Below, piece after piece: positions 1-13,300 of a stretch of 64,000 nucleotides of DNA. Source of the stretch: Ulva prolifera. Taxonomy: Eukaryota; Chlorophyta; Ulvophyceae; Ulvales; Ulvaceae. Each line of letters opens with the position of its first letter. Positions within the stretch are counted from its first letter, which is position 1. Below the pieces are notes generated by a model. It had not been told where the DNA came from and did not search any database. It saw only the letters and a program-made list of their open reading frames with translations. The stretch covers positions 8,734,672-8,798,671 of the forward strand of contig CM041201.1 of NCBI GenBank assembly GCA_023078555.1, given 5' to 3'. Position numbers and translations under genes: made by a program.

Positions 1-2099
1 CAACCGTGCGAGCGGTGTTGACGGTTGACGCGTCGACCAACTCTGCAGCGCGCCGGTCAGGCCAGCTGCTGAGGTCCAAACAGCATCCCGTTATAACGGC
101 ATTTCCCATGGACCGCGCTCCCATATCACTAAGGGCGCTGCAAGGCATTGTGCACCGCAAGCGTGTATCCTGGATCATGAAGACTGCAGATCAGTATTCC
201 CTGACAGCGTCCATTTTTACCATCCCCTTGCACCTTCACAGCATCACCAGTCGATGTCGCAGCCCGAGTTCAGCTGATGCCTGGAATGACCCGGTGCAAT
301 TGGGGATAGACGTACTGTGCTCAATGCTGTGCAAGAAATTATGCAGTTATTATGCTAGATTGACGATAGCTATGACAGCGAGGCGATGGAGCGTTTGGGC
401 TCGTGTTTCTCTTCTGTGCGCTTTCGCATGATGCATGCACAGCCGGCAGCCTGCACACGTCCTGTGTTGCAAGGACAGAGCCAGAGAGGCGAGAAGCATC
501 ACAGGATCCAAATAGGGGCACCACACCCTCACGCGACCACCGGCCCGCAACACAGACCAGCACACCTGTACCGCCTTACCCCAACAAAATGGTCCTGTGT
601 CTCGTGCTTCGCCAGTGCATGACCTGTCCGCCTCTCGGAGTGCTAAGTCCTTTGCGCATTTGCGGCAGGCGTCATGTTCGATATGGGGATTGTGTCGTTG
701 CAGTGCCCGTGCTCGAGGTATCTCTGCCCCCACTGAACGTGATTGCGGCTTTCGTGCTGAGCTCCCGCTCAAGCAATGTTCATGTTGAAGGCCCACTTGC
801 TCTAGTATCACTTCTGCCCCGGTAGCATGCATGCTGGGCGCGGCCTTTGTTGCACACTTGTCAAATGTTCTAGTGGCGCATCTTGTTTAATAGTTTTGTG
901 GCCTTGTCTGGATTGCTTGTTCACTAGGCAGTCCCTGGCCATGGCTTGGAGACACAAGCCCTGCTGGACATTGTCTGAGAGCCTACGAATAGGAACTGGC
1001 ACTGTGGCTGTCCTCACCTGTGCTCTCTCTGCACGATCTCGACATAGTCTGTGCCTTTGCATGCTGTCGGTGCCCAGAGTGTACCAGAGCCTGCAGCCCA
1101 GGTGGCTGGATCATCAAATGCAATCATTCGTGAGCCTCCTCGCGGACATAACAACCATGTATCATGTCACACCATGTGAAGAATGTTTGCTGTATCACCG
1201 ATGCCGTGCATGTTTTCACGTGTGTCTGTGTGTTCATGCGTCTCCATTGTTGCAACCTTCTCATTGCAGCAATCACTACTTGTGCGAATGCACGAACATC
1301 GTTTGAAGCCACTCCTGCCGCGGTGTGAAGCGTCTCACAGCAGTGTCCCCCGTCGCCACTGGATATTCTCAAGTGCTGCCATATGTGCCACATGGAGCAA
1401 CGTATGGGCAGTAAGAAAAATCGGTAATCATACACGTATGAACATGTGCGTGTGGTCATATGGTATGCCCACATGCATACGGGTTCTGCCTTCCCTAGTG
1501 ACCAGTGAACACAATGTGTGCATGCAAGCTGAGTGTTTCATGTCTCAAACTTTATGCTGATGTCAATGCATGTGGGAAGTAGTGCATCAGCATGAATAGT
1601 GATCATGCTGTACCGATAGCACTTTGCACTGTAGCTCCTGTCCGTCTGGATATGGGTACAAGCCATAACCATGTGCCTGCCACATCATACGCCCATGGTG
1701 CAGTATCCGGGTGTTGGCCACATTGTTTTCGAACTTCAGGGACCTTCCCCTGTGAACATCACCTACACGCTTCTGCTGGCTGATGGCCCTCTAAATGGTC
1801 ATGCCACGTAAAACATACTTTCCATAGAAAACTACCGCTGATCATAATTCGTCATGTTTCATAGTGAAACAGTCCATGCTGGACAAAATTCGCCTAGTTG
1901 GACTGTGTTGTACCCCATACAGCCATGTCAGCAAACACTCTTCTGGTTAACGAACCCCATACTGTCAACAAGTACCCTCTACTAAACATTGCTATTATGT
2001 CAATTTTCCAAAATTCCTACCGCGCCCAAGAAATTCAAATCGATTTCACACTAAACCCCGTACTCCTATTGATCCCAAGACTTATTGACGGTGGCAGAC
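1..2099. other. No supported gene
   Basis: Open frames on both strands here are short, overlap each other in antisense and show no recognisable motif or convincing splice-linked protein. The stretch probably holds intergenic DNA or the downstream region of the minus-strand sulfotransferase gene. Nothing else was seen. Confidence 0.5.
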
Positions 2100-5000
2100 T
2101 CAAACTTCAAATGGTAGCCCGGAAAACTCTGCTCCAAGCTTTCCATGCACAGCAAGCAGCTTGTACAGATCCTCTTCGGGCTTGTCATACAATCGACGAA
2201 GCACGAGCGCAGCTGCGGTTTCTTCTGCTGTCAGCGCTACCTGTGGCTCAACAAAACTGGCCAGCATGTCCTTTGAGAAGTCGACAGTGTTGAAGCCCAC
2301 ATGCCCTGCAACCAGCTTCAGAACCTGCACGCACGCCGTACAAGCATCTTTGAACTTGCCACCATCAGACCAGTTCACATTTTCAGATGCAATCAGTCCG
2401 CAGCATTCAGAATGTTGTGCCGAGTTGCTCCTGCAATCCTTAGCTACACATGACTGCAATTTATGTCGCATCAGGTCTATGTTTACAAAGTCCAGGTTAT
2501 TGTTCATACCTCGTGCCGCCCGTGTACATGCTGCAATTCTGAATACGAGATGAAAAGGAATTGCCGTGGATGGAAGAAGCTGAACCACCAAGCAATCTGA
2601 GCGGCATAGTTGCCAACGTCAATGATGCTGAATTGCAGTTGACCATGGCAGGTGGCTGTGATGTTTTTCTTGCTGTACATCAGTGCACGGCAAGCACTGT
2701 TGTCACGCTGAGAATAGGAGCATTGGAAGCATGTGTGCCAAGTCCTTGAGGTCGACTGCAACCAGACATCCAGTCAGCCGTTCCAGCAGGGCCAGTCTCA
2801 ATATGAACACAGGTAAAGGAGAGCATACCGGGGTGTTGAACAGGCAGTCATCCGCCGTGCTGGCTGCAATGCTGTTTTTCACAGTTGTTGGAAAGGGCGC
2901 CATGTTGCAGGGCGCTGTGGTGGATGGACATGTGATGTCGTAAGCTTTCTTCCAGGCAAGGTACGCCCGTGCGACAGGGTCCTGCAGCATGAAAGACCTC
3001 AGGAAATGAAATGCATCAGCATGCACAGTCAGCAGCATAGAGCCATGAATGAGTGCGTGGATTTGCGAGTGGACTTCGAGAAACGGCTCCATGCCCGGCC
3101 TCTGTCGTTTGTGAGTACATGCAGTTTACATGCGGTCAACAGGCAGCCAGGCCTGGTGTAGTACTGGGCCAACTGATTTGCAGGGACCCCGATCTCACTT
3201 TAGTGCTCAGATCTGCCTATATGCATGCAACGTACTCTCGGCGTAGCGATATAAGTCTTTGGCGTCCATGAAAGTCTCATGTTGCGGTAGTGCAAGAATC
3301 TTTTGCGGATCAAGCACTGTCAGGATCTGGCATACCACCAGCTGGATGTGTGAATTAAGCGTGATGTGTGGCTGTACATGTACTGGTCGCAACGTTGGTG
3401 CCTGATGGCAGCTGTTGCATGATATACACATGCATGATGCAAGCGTCCCAACTCAGCGTCCTCAGGGCTGTTTCTGTGGGAATGCAGTTTGTATAGGAAT
3501 GCACTTGCAGCAAGTGGAGGGGGCGTACACGGAGAACTACCACAAATCGCGCCTGCGGAAATAGGGCTTTAATTCGAGGTGCAGCTACTGAGTGGAACAG
3601 GTACTCAGGAGTTGCATCAAAGAGCGCTACTTTAGCAGGATTGTTGGGATTTCGCGCGATGCTCATGGTTGGAAACGAGTCGAGGAAAGCGTCCGCTGGC
3701 GGCATAGGCCAACGGTTGAAGAATTGCAACTGATTGGTCGAGTTGGCAAAAGGCTGCCTGCATGAAATCCGTTTTCTGCTATTAGTGATTCACATTCAAT
3801 GGGTCCAGGCCACAGCCACAATCCAACTGCTTTTACCCATCTGGTCAATTGTCATGAACTGGCTGCGTGCACTGCGAGAACACTGGGCAGCTCATGTGCT
3901 TTATTTATGCACGGACGTTGACACGTGTGAGGTTTGACAGCGTAGAAAAATCAAGTAGCCAATGAAGTCCAGGCTGCTACTTTATTTCATCAACAAATCT
4001 TAATACTGGATGTACAGAGACCGCACTTGTATGTATGCAGGGGTGCAGCAAAAGCAGGATGGTTCGCCAAGGACTGTGCTAACCATTCAGCTCCTGTGTG
4101 CTGAGCACCAAGAACAAAGAGCAATGGCTGATGCAACTTGACTGGATGCATATGTCCAGTTGCGGGCTCATTGCTGCCTTCACACCAGACCACACTGTCG
4201 TGATCCAGGCTGGCAGGCTTGAAGCGCTTGAAGGCGAAATCCTACAGCATCAAATACATGTTGATAGCAAAACTTATATTCAACAGAGTACGTATATGTC
4301 AGAGCCGCGTCATGCCAGAGATGTGCCGCTGATTGGGTGTGCATTGGAACCGGCACAGCCGCTATTCAGCATTGTTGTCGCTTGCGATATTCAACTGGAA
4401 GTTCCTGCCTAGATCATGCATGCCATTCGTTACGCGGTTCATATATGTCATCATGCCAGCTTTTGCAAAACACATATCAAACAACCCGACACATACTTAC
4501 GTCATTGTATTCCAGGAGTTGTATTTGCTGTGGTGGCAACAGAAGCAGCACGATGTCATAACATATGGGCAGGCATGTGCAGTGTCCAGAAGTACCGCCA
4601 TGACCGTTTTTCCACAGAATCCGGTCTGGGAACAAGGTAGCAACACATGAAGATCAACAGGTGGCTCTTATTCAGCCCATCGCTCTACTGAAGGTCGTCA
4701 ATCCTTACATAGCTGAAAGCTCGCACCGGGGTTTCCACAGAATCCATGATGGCAGGAGATACACCTTCTGCATTGCTGGTAGCCTGCAGCTGCTCTGGAG
4801 GGAGCTGATCATGTTGTGTTGCAGTGGATACTCTGGCATGCAGTGCATTTCCCCGTCCAGCCTGCTTCAATGGTATATGCTGCAGATTCTGAGCAGCAGC
4901 ATCGGTCCGAGCAGGCTGGGCTGGAGGAATAGTGGGCATGTTGCCAGCTTGTAGTCCCTCCTTCTGGCCAATGATTGCGTCTTGACCAAAGCTGACATCT

Positions 5001-6072
5001 CCAACCTGCATGCCAATCATGTGAGCTCCACATGTACCACCACAATTCAGAAGAGGTGCTATAGGAGCTGCACCTGCCGAGGATCTAGAGCTGGACTGCG
5101 AGACGCTCCCTGGGGCTCCCAGTAGGACGGTGCCTGCGCGCTGTGTGCAGGGTATGCATGAGTAGCCTGCAGTGGGCCTTTCACAGGAACATCTGGACGC
5201 ACTTCTGGAGACCAGTTTGGCTCTGTGCCTCCCAAACCTCCGTTTGGCTGTTTAGCCTCCCACCCCACTGCATGAGATGCCGGTGGTCGTATTGAAGGCA
5301 AGGGAACAAGGGTGCCATTGGGAATAAATTCGTATAGATGACGATAGTCTCTGCTTGGTTGCATTATTCGCAGGGCCTCGAGAAAGCTTGGGCTGTGCCA
5401 CGCCCGGCGTCTCTTGGAGGGCGTGTGGGCACCGTGCATGAAATTTGCATTTGCGAGTTTTGGCAGGCCACAGGTGGCCACTGGTCTGAGCGTCCTGCAC
5501 ACTGACTCAATGCAATTATGGCAGGCTCGCACAGTAAGTTTCAGGGCAGCTGTCATTGTTCACCAGAAATGGTGACTGGGTTGTGGCACGCACGCTTGGC
5601 CGACGGTGCATTCTTTTCTTGAAAAAGGGTACAACCACTGAACATCGTTGATTGATTTTCTGACCCAGCGGATCTCAAAGTCTTCCCATGGTGTGCTGTG
5701 AAGAACTATGGCCACGACTAGGCACCACAGAAGAAGCGTGAATACGAACAGCTTCGTTTTGCACAGTGATGCCTTGTGTTTGCTATCATCATTAGGTCTC
5801 ACTGCCTTCCCTGCGAATGACAAGATGTCCCTGTGATCAGCTTGCTCAGCCATGTTCCTTGCAGATCGCGACCTTAAGACCATAGATGGCTGACGAATCA
5901 CATCATTAGACTTAGACACATCAGCTGGCGAGTTGAATATGACTGGGCTTGTCTTGGTCATCTGTCCCACTTTTTCCAGTGCTGTGGTGGTAAACCCCTC
6001 TCTGAGCATGTGTGGGTCCTGAAGCATGGGACTTCCAGAATGAGGAACCACATTCGCTGGCAGGCACGTCAT
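2100..6072 (-). CDS. Type II membrane sulfotransferase (multi-exon)
   Basis: Likely a Golgi PAPS-dependent carbohydrate or protein sulfotransferase. The first exon (6072-5560) has a cytosolic N terminus and one membrane anchor, KLFVFTLLLWCLVVAIVL, as in type II Golgi enzymes. A low-complexity stem follows (about 5556-4690; these joins are unresolved). The catalytic domain starts near 4130 with LLFVLGAQHTGAEWLAQSL, a 5'-phosphosulfate loop. The exon at about 3729-3527 ends ALFPQARFVVVLR and joins in phase 0 to DPVARAYLAWKKAYD (exon 2981-2829), forming the 3'-phosphate-binding motif. The exon near 2650-2515 carries GNYAAQIAWWFSFFHPRQF, the usual Y..Q...W...F..xQ block. The last exon ends with RRLYDKPEEDLYKLL, the typical C-terminal helix. 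Acceptor specificity cannot be read. A TGA at 5557-5559 between the anchor and stem frames must be bypassed by splicing. Confidence 0.8.
3238..3352 (-). other. Exon-like ORF inside a sulfotransferase intron
   Basis: Between the exons ending FVVVLR and starting DPVARAY lies an open segment reading LTVLDPQKILALPQHETFMD and DAKDLYRYAE. It is preceded by an AG acceptor and followed by a perfect GTACGT donor. It ends in phase 1, which does not fit the phase-0 FVVVLR/DPVARAY join. It could be an alternative or poison exon, or a chance open frame. Confidence 0.3.
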
Positions 6073-7869
6073 TGAACATTTCGCATAAGATCACGGGCTA
6101 GTGAAACGAAGAGGCTAGCCACTACCGGAGCTGTTTGGCTTGTGGAGACCAATGCACAGCCTGGTTCAAACGAAGGAACGCACGAAGCTCTCGGCAAGAC
6201 CACGCCGCTTTCTTGAATCACTAGTCATCCCTTACAAATTGGTTTGATTCTAAACAGCTGCTGGTGCCACGTTTCGGCGTGCAGTCGGGTTCTCAAGCTA
6301 GAATTCGAGCGACGCTCGTTCAATGCGCATGCGGCTTAGATTCGCATAACGCCGACCAATCTTAGAATTCCACAATCAAAAGATGTGTATGGAGGCTCAA
6401 CTATTCAACGATCAAATAGTACCATTTTCACTTGGCAGGGAACAGACAACCGGTTCAAACATCATCGACCGACGACTTTACTTCCACGTAACGCATACAC
6501 GCCTAGCGCAATCATATGGCGATTCAGGCATAAAAATATAGTATGTATGACATAGAGGCTGATCTCAGGTGTACTTGTGTGTGCACCAGAGCTCGCAAGC
6601 GAAAACGTCTGCTGGTCGACTGGACGACGCAAACTGCACGAAGGCACGTTTGGGGATCCAATTAAAGAGGGCAGAGCTGATTTGCACAAGGTAAATCTAT
6701 CATTAGCCAAGAATATGGCGTAATCTCCGTTGGGCCAGCTTATTTAGCCTATATGAGCTATACGATGTCGACAGTACTGCATGCACAGGCATGTCGCCGA
6801 GCGACAGGTCAGGGGCACCTGGGGGCCGCGAACAGCGCGACTTCATACTGGTTAGCTAAGTAGCGCAGCTTCATTACATAAACGCCGAGTGTAGTATCCG
6901 CCCATCCGAATTCCCGTTTGCACAAGCCGATGCTACGGCCAATATGCTGCAGCACGATTGATGGTCATGGCGAGGTGAACAAAATGCGGGGACGAGGCAG
7001 GCCAATGGACCTGCTAATGACTGCAGAAACACCAGATCACGTAGGCCGCTTTGACGTAGACGGTGCGACGCATGCATGTGATCTTGATCAAGTGGATGCA
7101 TGGTACATCGAATACGTCAACATCGCCAAACGTTGAACAATCATAGATCACCCCAGCCACGCTGGCGCAGCCTCCCGAAACGCACCCAAATGGACCATGA
7201 GGCGCTCTTAACGTACACAGACCGAATCCAGCTGCCTTGTGGTTGTGGGCAGGTGCGTGAAATGTAAAGTACAATGTAAAGTACTACGTAAAGTAAACTG
7301 GATTTACTAAGCAGTATCCTTGAGAGGACACATGAACTACAGAGACAACATACCGAAACCACCTGGAAACCCCGCGCACACAACTGTACGCAACTCACAG
7401 TGTGTGGGGGTGTTGGTGTTGAAGCTTCAACTAGTTGCGTGCGTTGGTGCACACGCTTGGGCGCAGTGGGAGCTGCTTGTGCAATTCAGGCGTGTCGCGC
7501 AGCTGCGTTTGCCTGGTGCCGGTGGTGGTTTCTCGTTCTGCGGGGTTTGCTGGCTGTGGCTCGGGCGTTTCGTGCTGCGCCGATGACCCTGTTCTTGGGC
7601 TGTTTATTGTTGTTGCGATGCTATAGTCCACCTGCCTCTCCGACTATGTTCTTGTACAACACACCGGCTGCAGCAACCAGCAGCACCACATGGATCCTGC
7701 ACATCCATGTATGCGAGTGCCCGCCCGCCTCTGAGCCCATGTCGGGCCCCAACAATACTATTGATCAGGCCCAAACCCCTCTGTGATGCCTGAACACATA
7801 TCCCATCCCAATGGATATGCCCATACATACATACATGCCGGCAGGGCTGCGATGCGAGCTCGCGCCCGG

Positions 7870-7965
7870 CCTAGTGCCATGAATGAGTGAATATGTTTGA
7901 GTATGGATTCCGAGAACCGGTAGCATGCCTAGCCTCTGTCGTTTGTAAGTGCATACATACATATG
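7870..7965. repeat. Dispersed repeat, second copy near 3040-3122
   Basis: The stretch with ATGAATGAGTG, then GGATTCCGAGAACCGG, then CCTCTGTCGTTTGTAAGT is closely matched near 3044-3122, where it lies in a sulfotransferase intron. The two copies are diverged but share order and spacing, which suggests an old short interspersed element. Boundaries are approximate. Confidence 0.5.
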
Positions 7966-8278
7966 TCAGTGGACTGTTCAGCCACCAAGCGCGGCCTCTT
8001 TGCCGGCGGCTGCCCACGCAAACTGCGTGGTGCTGCAGATGTGGCAGCAGTGTGGGTCTGCGTCAATGCAATACCGCAGCTTTGTCGTTGCAATCCTCAT
8101 CGTCATCGGAAGCGATGTTACACCGACCTGCAGGCATGAGAGCACTGCATACAACTGAGCCCACATGTGCCTGGGAACAAAGATCATGCAAGGCCCCGCC
8201 AGGCTGCGTTGGAGGGCAAGACCCGTCGCGACACCCAAGGATGTCCAAGCAATTGCGCGTTCGATGTGATTGTCAGAG

Positions 8279-8300
8279 GGGGGGGGGGGGGGGGGGGGGG
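8279..8300. repeat. Poly-G tract of 22
   Basis: An uninterrupted run of 22 G lies in otherwise ordinary intergenic sequence. Similar long G runs occur at 14 kb and in each tandem unit at 47, 54 and 61.7 kb. Confidence 0.95.
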
Positions 8301-8597
8301 CGGGACCGGCACGTTTGTGTGAGACCTGCATACTCGAGACTTTGCAAAGTCTTCATGAAGGTGCCACACCTGGCTTGCGCATGCCACATGCACGTTTTTG
8401 TACATCATCGGCCTGAGGTGTGTTTGTGAAGATTTGCAGGATCAATTGGCAACAGAAGATGTTGCAAAAACCCCATGTGGTGGTCCGCGTCTTCCAGCAT
8501 GATGATCCTTGAATGACGAGGAACACATTCCGTTGCTCGAGCTGATCAGACTGCTGGGTGCTGTAGAGCTTGCAGTAATGTTTTTACCTCTGCTTAG

Positions 8598-8735
8598 ACA
8601 CATCATCGCTGTGCCGTGGCCGTGGGGTCTGTGCGTGCGTGTATGGGCAATGTAATGCACGTGAAACCCACAATGCCCACAGCAGTCGACAGAGACTCCC
8701 AAAGCGCCACACACCCACAGCGATGATGTGTTACA
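8598..8735. repeat. Small inverted repeat ending in ACACATCATCGC
   Basis: The left end ACACATCATCGCTGTG near 8598 is mirrored by CACAGCGATGATGTGT near 8717-8733. The same end motif recurs near 8911 and 9768 next to the larger foldback element, so these look like related element ends. Confidence 0.6.
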
Positions 8736-8872
8736 AGGACAAAGGCAGCAAGGCGGGCAGCACCGCGAAAGAAGCAAACAGACGAAGCAAACACCCAGCA
8801 TTGCGTGGGTGTGCCGTGAGCGATTGCACGGGTGCGGACCGGGGTGCTGGGTGTGTTCTTGATTTGCTTGCT

Positions 8873-9785
8873 GTTGTCGCGGTGCTGCCCGCCTCTCCTC
8901 CATTATCCTTGTAACACATCATCGCGGTGTGGGTGTGGGTTTGTGGGTGTGTGGGTGTGTTAAAAGGACAAAGGCAGCAAGTCGGGAAGCACCGCGAAAG
9001 GAGCAAGCAGACGAAGCAAACACCAAGACACCCACGAACATCTCACCCATCACCGGCGTAGCAAGCGACACAGATCTGCAGACCGCCAAGCACACACCCA
9101 CACACCAGCACACACACGCACAGACCCACACACCCACAAACCCAAACCCACACACGCGCACGCACAAACCCCACGGCCGACACACAACATCACATCCACC
9201 AGCACCACAACGCCCGCCGCCGTACGACAGGGCCAAACCCAACACACTGCTGCCTGAGGCCGCCCATCATGGCCGCCCGATTGCCGGGGGCCTCCCTGGC
9301 CCCAAGACCAACCCCCACCGCACCAAGCCACAGCATACCACGCCAGCCCGGCACACCGCCGCGCAGCCCCGCCGGCCCACGCCGCACCGCACCTAGGACA
9401 ATGCATCGCCCAAGCCGTTCCGCAGTCCCCGCACATGCCAACGAAGGCATCCCGCACACCCATCGGACCCGGCCCAGCTGGAGTCAGAGGCCACAGGTCG
9501 GTGGCGTCAAGCGGACGGGGCGCCCAAGGGGCACCCCACCGCTCAGGCCGGATGGCCTGTAAGCGGCGAGAGGTCATCAGACGGGACTGTGAGTCCCGCC
9601 AAAAGGTGTGTGGGTGTGTGCTTGGCGGTCTACGGATCTGTGTCTTGTGATGCGCCGGTGGTGGGTTTCCTGGGTGTGGTGGGTGTCGCGTGCGTGCGTG
9701 TCTGTGTGTTTGCTTCGTCTGTTTGCTTCTTTCGCGGTGCTGCCCGCCTTGCTGCCTTTGTCCTTGTAACACATCATCGCGGTGG
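8873..9785. mobile_element. Foldback / MITE-like element with long inverted arms
   Basis: The left arm (about 8966-9110) and right arm (about 9600-9765) are imperfect reverse complements of roughly 140 bp. Shared blocks include AAGGACAAAGGCAGCAAG, GAAGCAAACAC, and AGACCGCCAAGCACACACCC against its complement at 9608-9635. Extra partial copies of the arm end lie at 8717-8792 (+) and 8873-8927 (-), so modules alternate in orientation. The core (about 9115-9600) is GC-rich and has no recognisable transposase. The arms contain long CA/TG-rich stretches. This fits a non-autonomous foldback or miniature inverted-repeat element. Target-site duplications were not identified. Confidence 0.55.
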
Positions 9786-10306
9786 AGTGTACGTTCATAC
9801 AATACCATGTGCCGAGCTACCTGCCAGGCAGGGCGCAGTGCGGCAACATACGACTCGACTTTACGTATGTGGACGCTGGTAGTGGACGTGCACGATTTTG
9901 ATCATGGGCTTTCTGGTGCTTATCCTTCATGATGTGCCGAAATTCGCTCGACCATGACGGTTGTGGCGTTGGGGCGCAACATCGAGTCGTGAGCTGTGGC
10001 GCTCTACTCGGTGTGGAATGCAGCAAACAAGCCACTTTCGCGGGCAACGCAATGCCATACCATAACTACATGGCTGACATGGCTGGTGGACTCAGCAACA
10101 GTGGGATTAGGTGAACACCTCCCTGCGACATCTCCCGGCAACATAACATGCGTGTTCACATCTCCATCACCGCGTGCTGCGCGGGAAGATTAATTGTGCA
10201 GCACATTCCAGTGGATATGCTGCATAGAAGCGTGCAAGAAGCAAGATGTCTACAGCGTGGCGACACTGGCTGAGATCGCAACACCGTCCCATTTGAATTC
10301 GTGACG

Positions 10307-13300
10307 ATGCGGAAATCTCTCTCTGTTGCGGCAGCCGCGACTTGTGCGGTCGCAGCACTGTACGCTGATGGCCTAGCAGGATCATTCGCAGCAGATTACT
10401 CTCGCATATTTCAGGTGTGCAATTAGTGCTCCTCGAGATGCAATGCTGCCGTCGTGGTGGGTGGCTCTGGCGTTTAGGAGGCGACATTTGAACAGTCGTG
10501 ATTGAAGCTATCATGTTTGACATGCAGTGGGCGGGCATAACAGTGGTCCTGATCGCCAATCCGCTTCTTGGTGGGCTTGCGAAGACCAGCCTTGACAGGC
10601 ATGCCCCGATCTAGCGCATGATGATGCACGTTTTCAACATGAAGAGTGCGATACACAAACGGAATTTGTCAGCACCATTGGCTCAGAACACATTGGTCCG
10701 CTTTATTGTCACTTATGCATGTTTGTTCAGGTGCCTGGGCTCGTTCATGGGTGCAGTTGTTGCTATGATCGGGGCTTACATCTCAATGCACGGCGCGTTC
10801 TACGTCCCATTCACGGCAATTTCTATTTACGGATTCCATGTTGGAGGGCAGATCATGGATGCAGAATATTCCGCCAAAATCGCGATGCTTTCATTTATTC
10901 TAGGTTTGTGTCCTGGAAACACAGATGCCATGGATGTGCAAGAAAGAATATGATCGACGCTGTGGCTTGCCATCTGCATGGTTATCTTCTGCTGTCATCA
11001 GCCGCTTTGACTGCTCTCCTGCAACCAACACATGACGTGCACGCAGTGGCTGGATCATGCCTCAGTGGAAGTGGAGCCTACTGGCGCATTGCCCTGATCC
11101 GCCTGGCCGGAATCGTCCTTGGCGTGATACTTGCCCAGGTTGCGAGCATCATAATTTACAGCGAGACACACACGGACGCTGCCATCGCCCGGCTACAGAA
11201 GTCCCTGCACAGCACTGCGGAGTTGGGTGAGGCTGCATGGCTTGCGTGGCACCTCACAGACAAGCCTCATGTGCCTGCATTCTTGACAGCGCCGGCAGAG
11301 GAATTGAAGGCTGCACTAGACCAGGCCGCACGGGCTCAGCCCGTTTCTCCACCGAGACTGCATACAGGGGGTTCGAAACCCATGCCATCATGGCATGGTG
11401 AAGGAACAGCTGCAGGGGCGGTGGGCGCAGCGTCCCCTGTTGGGTCTACCACGCCCAAGGTTAATTCGATTGCTGAAATACCAACTAAGGAGCCGTCACT
11501 GCTGGTGCCAGAGATGTCACCGCAAGCAATGCTCAGACTAGACCATGGGCCAGAGGGCGGGGAGGCGATACTAGGAGTCTTGCAGGTATGATCTCATGTC
11601 AGGCAATCTGCATGGCGAATGGCTCTGGTGGCACACATGACATGGATCGATCGTACATCGTATGAATCTTTCAGCGTTTCACTGGACGTCAAGTTGGGCC
11701 TGGGAGAGGTGCATCGAACATATCACCTGTCTCGTAAAGTGCACATTCTTAGTGAGATCAATTTAAGATATTACCGTGTCTGCGGCCCGAGAGTCTAACG
11801 CGGCATCTGCGCAGTCAAGTGAAACACAAGTACAGTTAGGGCAGGGATCCTGTCGCAACAGTTTCGTGTATGGTGCTGCTGGACCAGAGTTCATAGTGCA
11901 GGGAGAGGATCGAATGGTGCTCCCGGTGACCCCAAACCTTCTCTCTCAGGTTGCCAAACGGGCACGCCTGCCGGCCGTGGCAACCCCCATGTCCTCTCGG
12001 CGGGAGAGCTGCCCCGAGGCGATGCCTTGTGATCCCTCAAAAAACAACCACATATACCAAACCACCAGCGCACCGAACCTGGTGTGCGCTCCGCTCCCAG
12101 CTCAAGCAGAAGAATCTCTCGAAGAAGGCAATCCAGGCAGCCGCACAGATGCCCGTACGCAGCCCCAAGTGCTTCACCACCGCGGCTTCGGCTCGATGCA
12201 GGACCTGAGGCACCTGTCGCGCTCAACGTCTGTCGATTCCCCGGCGTCCATGGTGCAGCCCCATGGCTTGTCACGGCCCAGTCCCCTGGCTCCGGCTGTC
12301 CCCCTGCTCACTTCCGGCACTCCCCCTTGTCACACAGCCAACCCATTGTCCACAGCTGAGCCATCAGCCGAGCCTGAAGTTACAGAGTCTCCAGAGCATT
12401 CTTCTGGAGAAGCAAATACACCAGGGCATGAGGCGCAAGCTGGCCCGGAGGCTGTCTCGGGCAGCGCTGTGCACGTCCAACTGTCGGATAGGGGTATGCT
12501 TACGCACTCAGATGCAGCACGGGACGGTGGCAATGAGTCAGCACGAGCGCTGAATCAACTAGCAGCTGTTGAGCTGACGGACGCGGTGTCTCCAAAGCTA
12601 TCATCTATGGAGGCGGCCGCAGCGGTGTCCGGGGCAAGTGTGGCGCCCGTGGACATTGATGCACCGGCAGCCCCGGCTTGGCCGTCGCATCCACCACCGG
12701 CGCCTGTGCCGCCACCCAAGGTACGCAGCGCATCTCCGCTGGATGCCAATGCGCACCTCCGATGTGGCACATGTGGCATGCATGTTGACTGGTGCAGCTA
12801 GAGGCATATTCTAAGGGAACAGTGTAGGCCTCGTGCATTCACACTGTTGAACTAACTCCCTGTGAATTGGTGTGCACCTGATGTGCTCTTCAGCCACTCT
12901 GCTGTCCTGTCTGCAAAGATGTGGGCGTGCCGGTGGTGCCTTGAAGTGAGCTGTGCCAATGTAGACATCCTGAAGCCCTGCAATGCCTGGGTCCAATGTG
13001 CAGGTCGCTTCGGTCGCTGCATGGCTTGATTCCATGCCTGCATGGCCGCAGATCTCGCTTGGCTCGATGCAGGCAGTCTGCCTGCCCCAATCTGGTCCAG
13101 GCAGTGCTGCTGGAGGCGATGCTTCACAGGAGACCCAAGTAGGCTTCCCGCCTCAGCAGGATGTAGGTTCGGCGGACCGGCAGGGGACCATGTATCAGGT
13201 ACTGACGCTTCCTGAACTCTCACTTGGCACAGCTCTGCACAGATGCAAACGTCGTCTCCTGTACTACGGCTGCCCGTCATCTGCTTGTGTTCACGTGGTC

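Larger units (their letters stand above)
6073..10306. other. Gene-free, repeat-rich intergenic region
   Basis: No ORF here shows a recognisable domain. The region holds a 13-bp tandem motif near 7261-7300, a copy of a dispersed element near 7870-7965, a 22-base G run and the inverted-repeat cluster at 8.6-9.8 kb, each listed separately. The 5' end of the downstream transporter gene and its promoter should lie near the right border. Confidence 0.5.

Noticed and set aside
827-1306. 159-codon plus-strand ORF near the left edge
   Set aside because: Cys/His-rich random-looking composition, overlapped by equally long antisense frames, and no motif.
8920-9180. Possible interstitial telomere in the TG/CA-rich stretch
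   Set aside because: No TTTAGGG or TTTTAGGG arrays are present; the repeats are irregular GTGTGGG/CACACCC belonging to the foldback arms.
9050-9808. 252-codon minus ORF across the foldback element
   Set aside because: Its open frame is a by-product of the CA/TG-rich inverted arms and GC-rich core; the peptide is low-complexity and repeats with the arms.
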